DNA of 64,000 nucleotides from Microvirga sp052114605 (GTDB taxonomy: Bacteria > Pseudomonadota > Alphaproteobacteria > Rhizobiales > Beijerinckiaceae). A program made the position numbers and the translations under genes. Where the stretch lies: positions 62,001-126,000 of the forward strand of contig NZ_JBFRFB010000001.1 of the NCBI RefSeq assembly GCF_052114605.1. The letters are read 5' to 3'. The notes under the pieces are model-generated. The model saw only the letters and a list, made by a program, of their open reading frames with translations, searched no databases and had not been told where the DNA came from. Position 1 is the first letter of the stretch, and each line of letters opens with the position of its first letter. Below are positions 41,155 through 49,767 of the stretch, one piece after another.

Positions 41155-41865
41155 ATGATGCTTCTTTACGGAATTGCCGCCGTGGCTTTGGGCTGGTGGC
41201 TACTCAAAGTTTTCGCCCGCTCAGACAGCACTGCCATTGCCAAGGCGGTCAAGGTGGTGGCCGGGGTGGCAGCGTTCGGCGCTGCGGTCTTTCTCGCCGG
41301 CAAGGGTCAGATCATGACGGCCTTGATGGTCGGCGGTCTGGGCGCCTGGGCGCTTGGGTGGAAGGGGCTTCCCCTTCCCGGGCCTTTCGGGCGTTTTCAG
41401 AAAACGGCAGGGCGTTTCTCCCGTATCCGGTCGGCCATGATCGAAATGGAGATCGACCATTCCACGGGCGGCATCGAGGGCAGCGTTCTGGCGGGCACCT
41501 TCGCCGGCCGACGCCTGTCGAGCCTGGATCCTCAGAACCTGCGCCGCCTCCATGAAGAATGCGGCATGCTCGATCCCGAGGGCATTCCCCTCCTAGAGGC
41601 TTATCTTGATCGCCGGCTTTCCGGCTGGCGTGAAGACGCTCAGGGAGATCGCGACACGCGGACGCGCACTCATACGCACTCGGGCGTAATGACGAAAGAT
41701 GAAGCCCACCAGATCCTGGGGCTTAAGCCTGGAGCGAGCGTCGACGAGGTCCGACATGCGCATCGGACGCTGATCAAGAAACTCCATCCCGATCAAGGAG
41801 GGACGGCGTATCTCGCTGCTCGCGTCAATCAGGCGAGAGAAGTCCTGTTGGGCCGACATCGCTGA
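41155..41865 (+). CDS. Membrane-anchored J-domain (DnaJ-like) protein
   Basis: The 236-residue protein has two N-terminal hydrophobic segments (about 3-20 and 32-66) and a C-terminal J domain (about 176-233) with the essential HPD motif in IKKLHPDQGG. The membrane-anchored, C-terminal J-domain layout is like Tim14/Pam18-type and alphaproteobacterial DnaJ-class proteins. It would recruit DnaK to the inner membrane. The partner process is unknown. It is preceded by a terminator, so it likely has its own promoter. Confidence 0.85.
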   Translation: MMLLYGIAAVALGWWLLKVFARSDSTAIAKAVKVVAGVAAFGAAVFLAGKGQIMTALMVGGLGAWALGWKGLPLPGPFGRFQKTAGRFSRIRSAMIEMEIDHSTGGIEGSVLAGTFAGRRLSSLDPQNLRRLHEECGMLDPEGIPLLEAYLDRRLSGWREDAQGDRDTRTRTHTHSGVMTKDEAHQILGLKPGASVDEVRHAHRTLIKKLHPDQGGTAYLAARVNQAREVLLGRHR

Positions 41866-41961
41866 TACTCCACGCGCGATTCCGGTTACTTTTTACTGCG
41901 GCGGCACGAACACAAAGTGCCGTCGCAGGTAGGATTTAAGCGGCTAGAGATTAAAACTTCG

Positions 41962-43515
41962 TCAGCCGCGGGAGGCGAAACAGTTCACGCCGCTCTTCTT
42001 CAGCTGCTGGCAGGCCTTGGCAGCGGCATCCGCCTCGGAGAAGCCGGAGAAGCGGGCGCGGTACAGGGTGCTGCCGTCAATCGTGACCTTCTCAGTATAG
42101 GGCGAGGCCTTGCTGAGGACTTTGCCGAAGCGGCTGCGGGCTGAATCCAGCATGGCCTGTGCCTTAGTCTCGTCGTCCGTGGCGCCGAGCTGAACCACCC
42201 AGCCGTCCACAGTCTTCTTGGGTTCGGCCTTCGGAGCCTCGGCCTTGAGCGAGGCCGTCTTCACGGGCTCGGCGGCTTTGGCTTCGACCTTGGCCTGAAG
42301 AGCGGCCTTCTGGGATTCCGAGATCTGCGCTGCGGTGGGAGCCTGCAGGGCTGCATAGGCCTGAGCGTTCAGTGGCAGCGGCTCTGGTCCCTTCTGCCAG
42401 CGGATATTGCCGGAGGAAGGCGTCGTGGTCGAGCTGGCGCCAGTTGCCGAGGCCACGACCGGGCGCAGGGTATTTAGATCAAGCGGCTTGCGCGCAGGTG
42501 TGGCGGGCATCACGGCGGCTTCGGGTGTGGCGGAAGCGACCTGCACGGGCGCAGCCTCGACCTTCGGCTGAACGACAGGGCGCTGAACCGGAGCTTCGGC
42601 AACCATGGCAGGCTGAGCGGTGCCTTCGACTACCGGCGGCGCGATGCGGGCGCCGGCATAGGCGCGGGGCAGGTGATCGGCGATCAGGCCGGCCATCTTC
42701 TGGTCGCGAGAGGCGCCGGAGCGGCCGCCGAGCACGACGGCGACCACGCTGCGGGTATCCGTATTGACCGAGGTCAGCAGGTTGAAGCCCGAAAGACGGG
42801 TATAGCCGGTCTTGATGCCGTCGACGCCGTTGACCTTGCCCAGAAGCCGGTTGTGGCCGCGAATGGTACGCTTGCCGTACTGGAAGGAGCTGGTCTGGAA
42901 ATAGGCGAAGTATTTGGGGAAACGGTCCTGGATCGCCCGGCCGAGCACGGCCAGGTCACGTGCCGTAGTGATATTCGGCGGTTCATGGGGCAGGCCGTGA
43001 GGGTTGTAGAACGCCGTCGAGCTCATGCCGAGCTCGCGCGCCTTGCGCGTCATCATCCGTGCGAAGGCATCCTCGGAGCCGGCGATGTTCTCGGCCACCA
43101 CCACGGATACGTCGTTGGCGGACAGCGTTACCATGGCCTTGATGGCATCCTCGACCTCGATGGTCGAGCCGGCGCGCACACCGAGCTTGGTCGGGGGCTG
43201 GCTCGCGGCATATTCGGAAACGGTCAGCTGGGAATCCGGACGGATACGCCCGCGCTCCATCTGCTCGAACAGCAGGTAGAGGCTCATGACCTTCGTGATG
43301 GAGGCCGGGATACGGGGTTCGTCGATATTGTCGCCCTGCAGAACCTTGCCGGTCTTTGCATCGACGACAATGGAGGCGGCGAGGGGATTATAACCGCCTC
43401 CCTTGCTCACCTTGCGGCGGGCCGCCTCGGCGGGGGAGGAAAACGCTATCGCGATAGATGTTGCAATACCAATAACCGTCCATGCTGTTCGGCGTACAAC
43501 TCGTACCGAAGTCAT
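41962..43515 (-). CDS. D-alanyl-D-alanine carboxypeptidase with C-terminal SPOR domain
   Basis: The 517-residue exported protein has a signal peptide ending near PAEAA (about 28-32) and a peptidase S11 domain with the penicillin-binding motifs SITK (72-75), SAN (132-134) and KTG (235-237). A long Ala/Pro/Val-rich linker (about 300-430) follows, then a SPOR domain (about 435-512; GWVVQLGATDDETKAQAMLDSA, in part), which binds denuded septal peptidoglycan. It trims D-Ala from pentapeptides, probably at the division site. The gene diverges from the phasin gene. Confidence 0.9.
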   Translation of the reverse strand: MTSVRVVRRTAWTVIGIATSIAIAFSSPAEAARRKVSKGGGYNPLAASIVVDAKTGKVLQGDNIDEPRIPASITKVMSLYLLFEQMERGRIRPDSQLTVSEYAASQPPTKLGVRAGSTIEVEDAIKAMVTLSANDVSVVVAENIAGSEDAFARMMTRKARELGMSSTAFYNPHGLPHEPPNITTARDLAVLGRAIQDRFPKYFAYFQTSSFQYGKRTIRGHNRLLGKVNGVDGIKTGYTRLSGFNLLTSVNTDTRSVVAVVLGGRSGASRDQKMAGLIADHLPRAYAGARIAPPVVEGTAQPAMVAEAPVQRPVVQPKVEAAPVQVASATPEAAVMPATPARKPLDLNTLRPVVASATGASSTTTPSSGNIRWQKGPEPLPLNAQAYAALQAPTAAQISESQKAALQAKVEAKAAEPVKTASLKAEAPKAEPKKTVDGWVVQLGATDDETKAQAMLDSARSRFGKVLSKASPYTEKVTIDGSTLYRARFSGFSEADAAAKACQQLKKSGVNCFASRG

Positions 43516-43660
43516 GCTGAAAATTCCCTGTTGAGTTTGGTCTCAGGTCCCCGCGACCGGTGCTCCTGAAGGAGACCGTTGCCGTCGCAACACATGGCTT
43601 CACCGTATGGGGATGCGGTTACGAGGGGGTTAATGGACGTGGGCTCCCATGCAAGTCTTA

Positions 43661-43710
43661 TTGTGCGCTGCACAATTATGTTGACAATTATTGTGCAGTG
43701 CACATATATT
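43661..43710 (+). promoter_or_regulatory. Phasin promoter with two PhaR-like operators
   Basis: TTGACA (43681-43686) and TATATT (43705-43710) with an 18-nt spacer form a strong promoter. Two palindromes, TTGTGC-GCT-GCACAA (43661-43675) and TTGTGC-AGT-GCACAT (43691-43705), have centres 30 nt apart; the second fills the spacer between -35 and -10. Both contain TGC-N3-GCA, the type of site bound by the PHB-sensing repressor PhaR. Confidence 0.68.
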
Positions 43711-43769
43711 ATTGTGTCAGTGATCGCTGGCACATGCTGCCATTAAACGTCTTATTGTCGAGGTTCACA

Positions 43770-44102
43770 ATGCTTCAGCCGTTTGCAAATCTGCAAAAAC
43801 TTGGCCAGGAAAACCTGGAAGCTACCATCAAGGCTCTGGGCGCTTTTTCGGCCAATGCCCAGGCAATCGCTACCGAGTCGGCGGATTACGCCCGCAAATC
43901 GTTCGAGTACAACTCCTCGGTCGTCGAGAAGCTGGCAGGCGCCACGACCCTCGACAAGGCCATTGAGCTGCAATCGTCCTACGTGAAGGGCGCCTATGAC
44001 AGCCTGGTGGGTCAGTCCACCAAGATGGGCGCGCTCTATACGGCGCTCGCCACGGACACGTTCAAGCCTTTCGAAGGGCTTCTGTCCAAGGCGAAGGCCT
44101 GA
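43770..44102 (+). CDS. Phasin family protein
   Basis: The 110-residue protein is almost entirely amphipathic helix and matches the phasin_2/TIGR01841-type pattern (LQPFANLQKLGQENLEATIKAL, in part; later ALYTALATDTFKPFEGLLSKAKA, in part). Phasins coat polyhydroxyalkanoate granules in the cytoplasm. The start at 43770 follows GAGG with a 6-nt spacer; the frame is open upstream, but those codons cross the promoter. The two PhaR-like operators upstream and a strong terminator downstream make it a single-gene unit that would be induced when polymer accumulates. Confidence 0.86.
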   Translation: MLQPFANLQKLGQENLEATIKALGAFSANAQAIATESADYARKSFEYNSSVVEKLAGATTLDKAIELQSSYVKGAYDSLVGQSTKMGALYTALATDTFKPFEGLLSKAKA

Positions 44103-44133
44103 CGTTCCGTCAGACACAGCTTCAGTTTTGAAT

Positions 44134-44172
44134 GAAACGCCCGGCCGCAAAAGCCGGGCGTTTCGCGTTTTT
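44134..44172 (+). terminator. Rho-independent terminator of the phasin gene
   Basis: GAAACGCCCGGC pairs with GCCGGGCGTTTC (12 bp), followed by GCGTTTTT. Confidence 0.92.
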
Positions 44173-44367
44173 CCGCTCCGTCCGGCTTGGCCGTATTTGT
44201 ACTGAATGCCGGGAAACAAGATGTCGCCCTTCTCTCAAGCCCTGCGACCACCCATCTGTTGATCTAGCGAACCGAATGGAGCGACTATACATTTGACTCA
44301 GGGTGCGTGGCCGGAATTGGCGTGGGCTGCGCGCCAGGGGCCAATAAGAAGAGGTCGGTCGTTTAAT

Positions 44368-44760
44368 ATGCTGCGGTTAGCTCAGGACACTTTGATTCCG
44401 TCGAAGCGGTATTCCACATCCGCGTCTGGCGGGTCACAGCCCCCTGGTGGCGATGATGATGGACGCTCCAACACGTCGATCATCACAAAAGCCAAGCCGC
44501 GCACGAAACGGCCCAACCTTTACCGCGTTCTTCTTTTGAACGACGATTACACCCCGATGGAGTTCGTGGTGCATGTACTGGAGCGGTTCTTCAACAAGAA
44601 CCGGGAAGACGCGACCAGGATCATGCTTCATGTGCACCAGAACGGTGTCGGGGAATGTGGAGTTTTTACTTACGAAATTGCCGAGACGAAGGTGACGCAG
44701 GTGATGGATTTCGCCCGGCAGCACCAGCACCCTCTGCAATGTGTGATGGAAAAGAATTAG
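44368..44760 (+). CDS. clpS: ATP-dependent Clp protease adaptor ClpS
   Basis: The 130-residue protein has a variable N-terminal tail (about 45 residues) and the ClpS fold with YRVLLLNDDYTPMEFVVHVL (N-end-rule pocket residues N and D and the helix with M) and VFTYEIAETKVTQVMDFAR, in part. ClpS binds ClpA and hands over proteins with N-terminal Leu, Phe, Tyr or Trp. clpA starts 29 nt downstream. The start is set at the ATG 44368; in-frame codons upstream look non-conserved. Confidence 0.93.
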   Translation: MLRLAQDTLIPSKRYSTSASGGSQPPGGDDDGRSNTSIITKAKPRTKRPNLYRVLLLNDDYTPMEFVVHVLERFFNKNREDATRIMLHVHQNGVGECGVFTYEIAETKVTQVMDFARQHQHPLQCVMEKN

Positions 44761-44789
44761 CCGAGACCCGTCTCATAAAGGACAAGCCG

Positions 44790-47252
44790 TTGCCGAGCTT
44801 TTCTCGCAGTCTTGAACAAGCCCTTCATCGAGCCCTCGCTCTCGCAGGCGAGCGCCGTCACGAATACGCAACCCTCGAACATCTTCTCCTGGCCCTGATC
44901 GATGACCAGGACGCGGCCGCAGTTATGCGGGCGTGCAATGTCGATCTCGATATTCTCCGCCGCAATCTGGTGGATTACGTGGACAGCGAGCTCGCGAACC
45001 TCGTGGCCGATGGCCGCCAGGATTCTAAGCCGACCGCCGGTTTCCAGCGCGTGATTCAGCGGGCGGTGATCCATGTCCAGTCGTCGGGGCGGGATGAGGT
45101 GACAGGCGCCAACGTGCTTGTCGCGATCTTCGCAGAGCGGGAAAGCCATGCGGCTTACTTCCTGCAGGAGCAGGACATGACCCGCTACGACGCGGTCAAC
45201 TATATCAGCCACGGCATCGCCAAGCGCCCCGGCCTTACCGAGAGCCGTTCGCCGCGTGGGGCCGAGGAGGAGGCCTCCAACGAGCGTCCGACCCAGGACG
45301 ATTCCGACGCGCGTGCTAAGAAAAAGGGTGACGCGCTCGACTCTTACTGCGTCAACCTCAACAAGAAGGCGAAGGAAGGCCGGATCGATCCTTTGATCGG
45401 ACGCGAGTCCGAGGTGCAGCGCACGATCCAGGTGCTCTGCCGTCGCCAGAAGAACAACCCGCTTCTCGTCGGCGATCCCGGCGTCGGCAAGACCGCCATC
45501 GCGGAAGGTCTTGCTCGCAAGATCGTTCAGGGTGAGGTGCCGGAGGTTCTGCAGGGTGCCACCGTCTTCGCCCTCGACATGGGCACGCTGCTCGCCGGCA
45601 CCCGCTATCGTGGTGACTTCGAAGAGCGTCTCAAGCAGGTGATGAAGGAGATCGAGCAGCACCCGAACGCCATCATGTTCATCGACGAGATCCACACAGT
45701 GATCGGCGCCGGGGCGACCTCGGGCGGTGCAATGGATGCCTCGAACCTGCTCAAGCCCGCGCTTGCTCAAGGCACGCTGCGCTGCATCGGCTCGACCACC
45801 TACAAGGAATACCGCCAGTATTTCGAGAAGGATCGGGCCCTCGTGCGCCGCTTCCAGAAAATCGACGTGAACGAGCCGTCGGTGCCGGATGCCATCGAGA
45901 TCGTGAAGGGCCTCAAGCCGTATTTCGAAGAGTTCCACAAGCTCAAATACACCAACGAAGCCGTCAAGGCGGCGGTGGAGCTGTCGGCCCGCTACATCAA
46001 TGACCGCAAGCTGCCGGATAAGGCGATCGACGTGATCGACGAGACCGGCGCGTCCCAGATGCTCCTGCCTGAAAGCCGTCGCAAGAAGACCATCGGCATC
46101 AAGGAGATCGAGGCCACCATCGCCACCATGGCCCGCATCCCGCCCAAGACCGTGTCGAAGGACGATGCGGAGGTGCTCGCTCACCTCAAGGACACGCTGA
46201 AGCGCGTGGTCTACGGGCAAGACAAGGCCATCGAGGCCCTGTCCTCCGCCATCAAGCTCGCCCGCGCGGGCCTGCGCGATGCGGAAAAGCCAATCGGCTC
46301 CTACTTGTTCGCCGGTCCGACCGGCGTCGGCAAGACCGAAGTGGCGCGTCAGCTTGCGACGTCACTTGGGGTGGAACTCCTGCGCTTCGACATGTCCGAG
46401 TACATGGAGCGCCATACGGTCAGCCGCCTGATCGGTGCGCCTCCCGGTTATGTGGGCTTCGACCAGGGCGGTCTCCTGACCGACGGCGTCGACCAGCATC
46501 CGCATTGCGTGCTCCTGCTCGACGAGATCGAGAAGGCGCACCCGGACCTGTTCAACATCCTGCTCCAGGTCATGGACCACGGGAAGCTGACGGATCACAA
46601 CGGCAAGCAGGTCGATTTCCGCAACGTGATCATCATCATGACCACGAATGCGGGCGCCGCCGACATGGCCCGCCCGGCCTATGGCTTCACCCGCACCAAG
46701 CGGGAAGGTGACGACACCGAGGCCGTGAACAAGCTGTTCACGCCGGAGTTCCGCAACCGTCTCGATGCCATCATTTCCTTCGGTCATCTGCCGAAGGAGG
46801 TGGTGCAGAAGGTGGTCGAGAAGTTCATCATGCAGCTCGATCTGCAACTTTCCGAGCGCAACGTGTCAATCGAACTCACGGACGAGGCGCGCGACTGGCT
46901 GGTCGAGCATGGCTATGATGAGGCCATGGGCGCCCGCCCGATGGGTCGTCTAATTCAGTCCACCATCAAGACGCCTCTGGCGGATGAGGTTCTGTTCGGA
47001 CGCCTGAAGGATGGCGGCGCGGTCAAGGTGATCGTCAAGACAGACGAAATCGGCTTGCAGAGCCTCGATTTCGAGTACGTCGAAGGACCGGTCAAGCCGA
47101 AGCCCGAGAAGGTCGTCACGACGCCCAAGAGGAAGCCGAAGGCTAAGTCTGCGTCTTCTAAGGCAAAAAAGTCCGTGAAGCCGAAAGGATCCGGTGGTAA
47201 TGGGGGCGGCGGCATCCGCACCGTTCCCAAGGTTCCATTGGTTAGAGCATGA
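44790..47252 (+). CDS. clpA: ATP-dependent Clp protease ATPase subunit ClpA (TTG start)
   Basis: The 820-residue AAA+ unfoldase has a Clp N-domain (about 1-150), AAA1 with Walker A GDPGVGKTA and AAA2 with GPTGVGKTE, plus the ClpP-docking and D2-small domains. TTG at 44790 has AAAGGA 7 nt upstream and gives the conserved N-terminus MPSFSRSLEQALHRAL. The last about 50 residues form a Lys/Pro/Ala-rich tail (KRKPKAKSASSKAKKS) that is longer than in E. coli ClpA (758). It unfolds substrates, including ClpS-delivered ones, into ClpP. Confidence 0.94.
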   Translation: MPSFSRSLEQALHRALALAGERRHEYATLEHLLLALIDDQDAAAVMRACNVDLDILRRNLVDYVDSELANLVADGRQDSKPTAGFQRVIQRAVIHVQSSGRDEVTGANVLVAIFAERESHAAYFLQEQDMTRYDAVNYISHGIAKRPGLTESRSPRGAEEEASNERPTQDDSDARAKKKGDALDSYCVNLNKKAKEGRIDPLIGRESEVQRTIQVLCRRQKNNPLLVGDPGVGKTAIAEGLARKIVQGEVPEVLQGATVFALDMGTLLAGTRYRGDFEERLKQVMKEIEQHPNAIMFIDEIHTVIGAGATSGGAMDASNLLKPALAQGTLRCIGSTTYKEYRQYFEKDRALVRRFQKIDVNEPSVPDAIEIVKGLKPYFEEFHKLKYTNEAVKAAVELSARYINDRKLPDKAIDVIDETGASQMLLPESRRKKTIGIKEIEATIATMARIPPKTVSKDDAEVLAHLKDTLKRVVYGQDKAIEALSSAIKLARAGLRDAEKPIGSYLFAGPTGVGKTEVARQLATSLGVELLRFDMSEYMERHTVSRLIGAPPGYVGFDQGGLLTDGVDQHPHCVLLLDEIEKAHPDLFNILLQVMDHGKLTDHNGKQVDFRNVIIIMTTNAGAADMARPAYGFTRTKREGDDTEAVNKLFTPEFRNRLDAIISFGHLPKEVVQKVVEKFIMQLDLQLSERNVSIELTDEARDWLVEHGYDEAMGARPMGRLIQSTIKTPLADEVLFGRLKDGGAVKVIVKTDEIGLQSLDFEYVEGPVKPKPEKVVTTPKRKPKAKSASSKAKKSVKPKGSGGNGGGGIRTVPKVPLVRA

Positions 47253-47500
47253 CGACTGAACTGCACGAGGGACACCTCGAACCCACACGCCTCGTCGAGG
47301 CACCGGCAAAACTGTCCTGGCGCGATAAGCGCGAGGTGCGGAGGCGCAAGCGCGTATGGTTCGAGGAAATCCTGGCCTGGATTCTCGTGCCGGTGATCCT
47401 CTTCGGCTGTTACTGGCTAGCGACCATCGGGCTTGCGGCCGTGGGCACATCGCCCGAGGCCCTGCTGGATGGCTTCAAGACGATCACCAACAGCCTCTGA
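47249..47500 (+). CDS. Small single-pass membrane protein downstream of clpA
   Basis: The 83-residue protein has a charged N-terminal half (WRDKREVRRRKRVWFEEI) and one hydrophobic segment (about 43-66, ILAWILVPVILFGCYWLAT). The ATG overlaps the clpA stop by 4 nt (ATGA), so it is translationally coupled to clpA. No family is recognised. A terminator follows at 47522. Confidence 0.72.
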   Translation: MTTELHEGHLEPTRLVEAPAKLSWRDKREVRRRKRVWFEEILAWILVPVILFGCYWLATIGLAAVGTSPEALLDGFKTITNSL

Positions 47501-47521
47501 GGCTTGACGCATGATATTCTT

Positions 47522-47559
47522 AAGGGCGCGAACCAGATCGGTTCGCGCCCTTATTTTTT
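47522..47559 (+). terminator. Rho-independent terminator of the clpSA operon
   Basis: AAGGGCGCGAACC pairs with GGTTCGCGCCCTT (13 bp) and is followed by ATTTTTT. Confidence 0.93.
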
Positions 47560-47601
47560 GGATTTAGCTGAGTATTGGGCCGTTCAAGAACATGACGCTG
47601 T

Positions 47602-47709
47602 TTCCCTCCCCCTTGTGGGGAGGGCCGGGTGGGGGTGTGAGCGATAGCCTATCAAGGTCAGCCGCCGCCACCCCCACCTCCAACTCCTCCCCACAACGGG
47701 GAGGAGGGC
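47602..47709. repeat. Long imperfect inverted repeat (genomic interspersed element)
   Basis: CCCTCCCC-type and GGGTGGGGGTG-type arms near 47604-47638 are mirrored by CACCCCCACCT and CTCCCCAC..GGGGAGGAGGG near 47669-47709. The layout and base content match dispersed intergenic repeats of rhizobia. It occupies most of the 277-nt gap between clpA's partner gene and the convergent acyltransferase gene. Confidence 0.6.
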
Positions 47710-47777
47710 TGTGTCGGCGCTCCCTGCGCCAAATTCTTTATCGAAAAGGTGTATCGCTCGCCTGTCCCGCAGAGCTT

Positions 47778-48980
47778 CTAAACATCCTGCTCCTGCCGAA
47801 AAGGCGTGGCTTCGGACAATTCCTCGGCGGCCTCGGAGACATAGCGGCGCTCCTGCTCCAGATAGGCTTCGATTGCCCTCCGAAGGCCAGGGTCGGCGAT
47901 GTCATGAGCTGAGGAGGTGATGACCGGCCTATAGCCTCTTGTGAGCTTGTGCTCGCCTTGAGCCCCGGCTTCGACACGTTCGAGGCCATGGGCGATGGCG
48001 AAGTCGATGGCCTGATAGTAGCAGACCTCGAAATGCAGGAAGGGGTGATCCTCGATGCAGCCCCAGTTCCGGCCATAGAGCCGCTTGTCGCCGATGAAGT
48101 TGATGGCGCCGGCAATGTGGCGCCCATCGCGCTTGGCCATGACGAGCAGCACACGCTCCGCCATCCGCTCTCCGATCAGCGAGAAGAAGCGGCGGTTCAA
48201 GTAGGGCCGGCCCCATTTGCGCGAGCCGGTATCCATATAGAACGCGAAGAAGGCGTCCCAGTGAGCCTCGGTGATGTCCTTGCCCGTAACCCATTCGATG
48301 GCGATGCCATTTGCCAAAGCGTCTCGGCGCTCGCGGCGGATCGCCTTGCGTTTGCGGGAGGCCAGCGCCCCGAGAAAATCCTCGAAGCTTTTGTAGCCGT
48401 CGTTGAACCAGTGAAATTGCTGGTCGTCCCGGCGCAGAAAGCCTTCCGCTGTCATCGCCGCTAAATCGGCTTCCTGCACGAAGGTGGCGTGGATCGAGGA
48501 TGCGCCGATTTGGTCGCGCAGGGCGCGCAGGCCCGCGATCAGATGAGCCCGCACGTTGGCGGCCTCCGGGCCATCGGGAACGAGCAGGCGAGGGCCGGTA
48601 ACGGGCGTGAAGGGCACGGAGACTTGGAGCTTGGGGTAATAGCGACCGCCTGCGCGTTCATAGGCATCCGCCCAGGAGTGGTCGAATACATATTCGCCCT
48701 GCGAGTGGGATTTCACGTAGCAGGGAGCGGCGCCGAGCAGGTTTTCCTGCTCATCCTCGACCAGCACATGCACCGGCGCCCAGCCGGACTTCGCGCCGAC
48801 GCAGCCGGATTCCTCCAGCGCGGAGAGAAAAGCGTGGGAGACAAAGGGATTGCGGGGCTCATCATCGCCCGAATGCGCGCCGCCGGCACAAGCATCCCAG
48901 GCAGCGGCAGACACAGCTTTCAGCCCTTGGGCGATTTTGACCTGGAGCTTCACGGATAAGAGGATCTCGCCGTTAGACAT
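47778..48980 (-). CDS. GNAT/FemAB-like acyltransferase (DUF482 family)
   Basis: The 400-residue protein resembles the DUF482 (PF04339) family, two GNAT-like folds as in FemAB aminoacyltransferases. Visible blocks are NPFVSHAFLSALEESGC near the start, ASRKRKAIRRERRDA in the centre and GRNWGCIEDHPFLHFEVCYYQAIDFAI near the end. It probably transfers an acyl or aminoacyl group in the cytoplasm; the substrate is unknown. The last C-terminal stretch is charged. It lies just upstream of a small cluster with GDPD and RidA on the same strand. Confidence 0.82.
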   Translation of the reverse strand: MSNGEILLSVKLQVKIAQGLKAVSAAAWDACAGGAHSGDDEPRNPFVSHAFLSALEESGCVGAKSGWAPVHVLVEDEQENLLGAAPCYVKSHSQGEYVFDHSWADAYERAGGRYYPKLQVSVPFTPVTGPRLLVPDGPEAANVRAHLIAGLRALRDQIGASSIHATFVQEADLAAMTAEGFLRRDDQQFHWFNDGYKSFEDFLGALASRKRKAIRRERRDALANGIAIEWVTGKDITEAHWDAFFAFYMDTGSRKWGRPYLNRRFFSLIGERMAERVLLVMAKRDGRHIAGAINFIGDKRLYGRNWGCIEDHPFLHFEVCYYQAIDFAIAHGLERVEAGAQGEHKLTRGYRPVITSSAHDIADPGLRRAIEAYLEQERRYVSEAAEELSEATPFRQEQDV

Positions 48981-49014
48981 AAGAGCTAATGGCTCGGCGA
49001 GATCCTTGCAACCT

Positions 49015-49767
49015 TTAGGGCATGAAGCCTTCGAACACCATCTGGTCCGCGTGCTTCTCCGACTTGGCGCGATCCTCGGGGCTGCGCACGGTCCAGGTCA
49101 TGACCGGGAGGTTACCGAGGAGCTTGCTGAGATGGGTCGAGGCGCAAGGCAGGTCCTTTACGCGCCAGGACAGGAACTGCGGCTGCATTTCCGCGAAATC
49201 CAGCAGGTTCGCCATCCTGTGCTTCTTCTCGGGCGTCAGGAAGCTGTCGGCCTTGGAGGCGTATTCCAGCTCGCCGATGAAACCGCGCGTGATGTTGGGC
49301 GCGTTCTGGCGCAGATAGGCCACGATTTCGGGATCGAAGGATTTCACGACGAAGGGGCCTGAATAGTCCTTGAGGATCTCGATGGCCCGCTTGGTCAGGC
49401 GCATGTCGCCGTCGAACTTGCTCTTGATCTCGATCACCAGCGGCGTGCGCCCCGCGATCTTGGCAAGGTAGTCCTTCAACGAAGGAATCTTGTCGCCGCC
49501 CATGGTGCCGGAAATGCCGATGCCCGTGAGAGCGGAAAGGTTGCGCTCAATGACGAGGCCCGTCTCGCCGGTGAGCCGGTCGAGTTCGAAATCGTGGAAC
49601 ACGATGGCTTCGTTGTCAGCGGTCAGCTGAACATCGAGTTCGATGGGGAAACCGTGCGCGATGGCGGCTTCAGCGGCCGAGAGAGTGTTCTCGATGACGC
49701 CGTTTGCCTTGTTGTGGAGGCCGCGATGGGCGATGGGCTTCGCGATAAGCCAGCTCGGAGTGCTCAT
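49015..49767 (-). CDS. ugpQ: Glycerophosphodiester phosphodiesterase
   Basis: The 250-residue TIM-barrel enzyme has the GDPD signature HRGLHNKANGVIENT (catalytic H14) with the metal ligands E43/D45 in ELDVQLTADN, H58 in FHDFELDRLTG and a later IEIKSKF. It cleaves glycerophosphodiesters to glycerol-3-phosphate and an alcohol. There is no signal peptide, so it is cytoplasmic, like UgpQ. Its ATG overlaps the RidA gene stop by 4 nt. Confidence 0.88.
   Translation of the reverse strand: MSTPSWLIAKPIAHRGLHNKANGVIENTLSAAEAAIAHGFPIELDVQLTADNEAIVFHDFELDRLTGETGLVIERNLSALTGIGISGTMGGDKIPSLKDYLAKIAGRTPLVIEIKSKFDGDMRLTKRAIEILKDYSGPFVVKSFDPEIVAYLRQNAPNITRGFIGELEYASKADSFLTPEKKHRMANLLDFAEMQPQFLSWRVKDLPCASTHLSKLLGNLPVMTWTVRSPEDRAKSEKHADQMVFEGFMP

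Noticed and set aside
44757..46220. A 487-codon frame antisense to clpA
   Set aside because: No Shine-Dalgarno sequence, no known domain, lies wholly within an unmistakable clpA.
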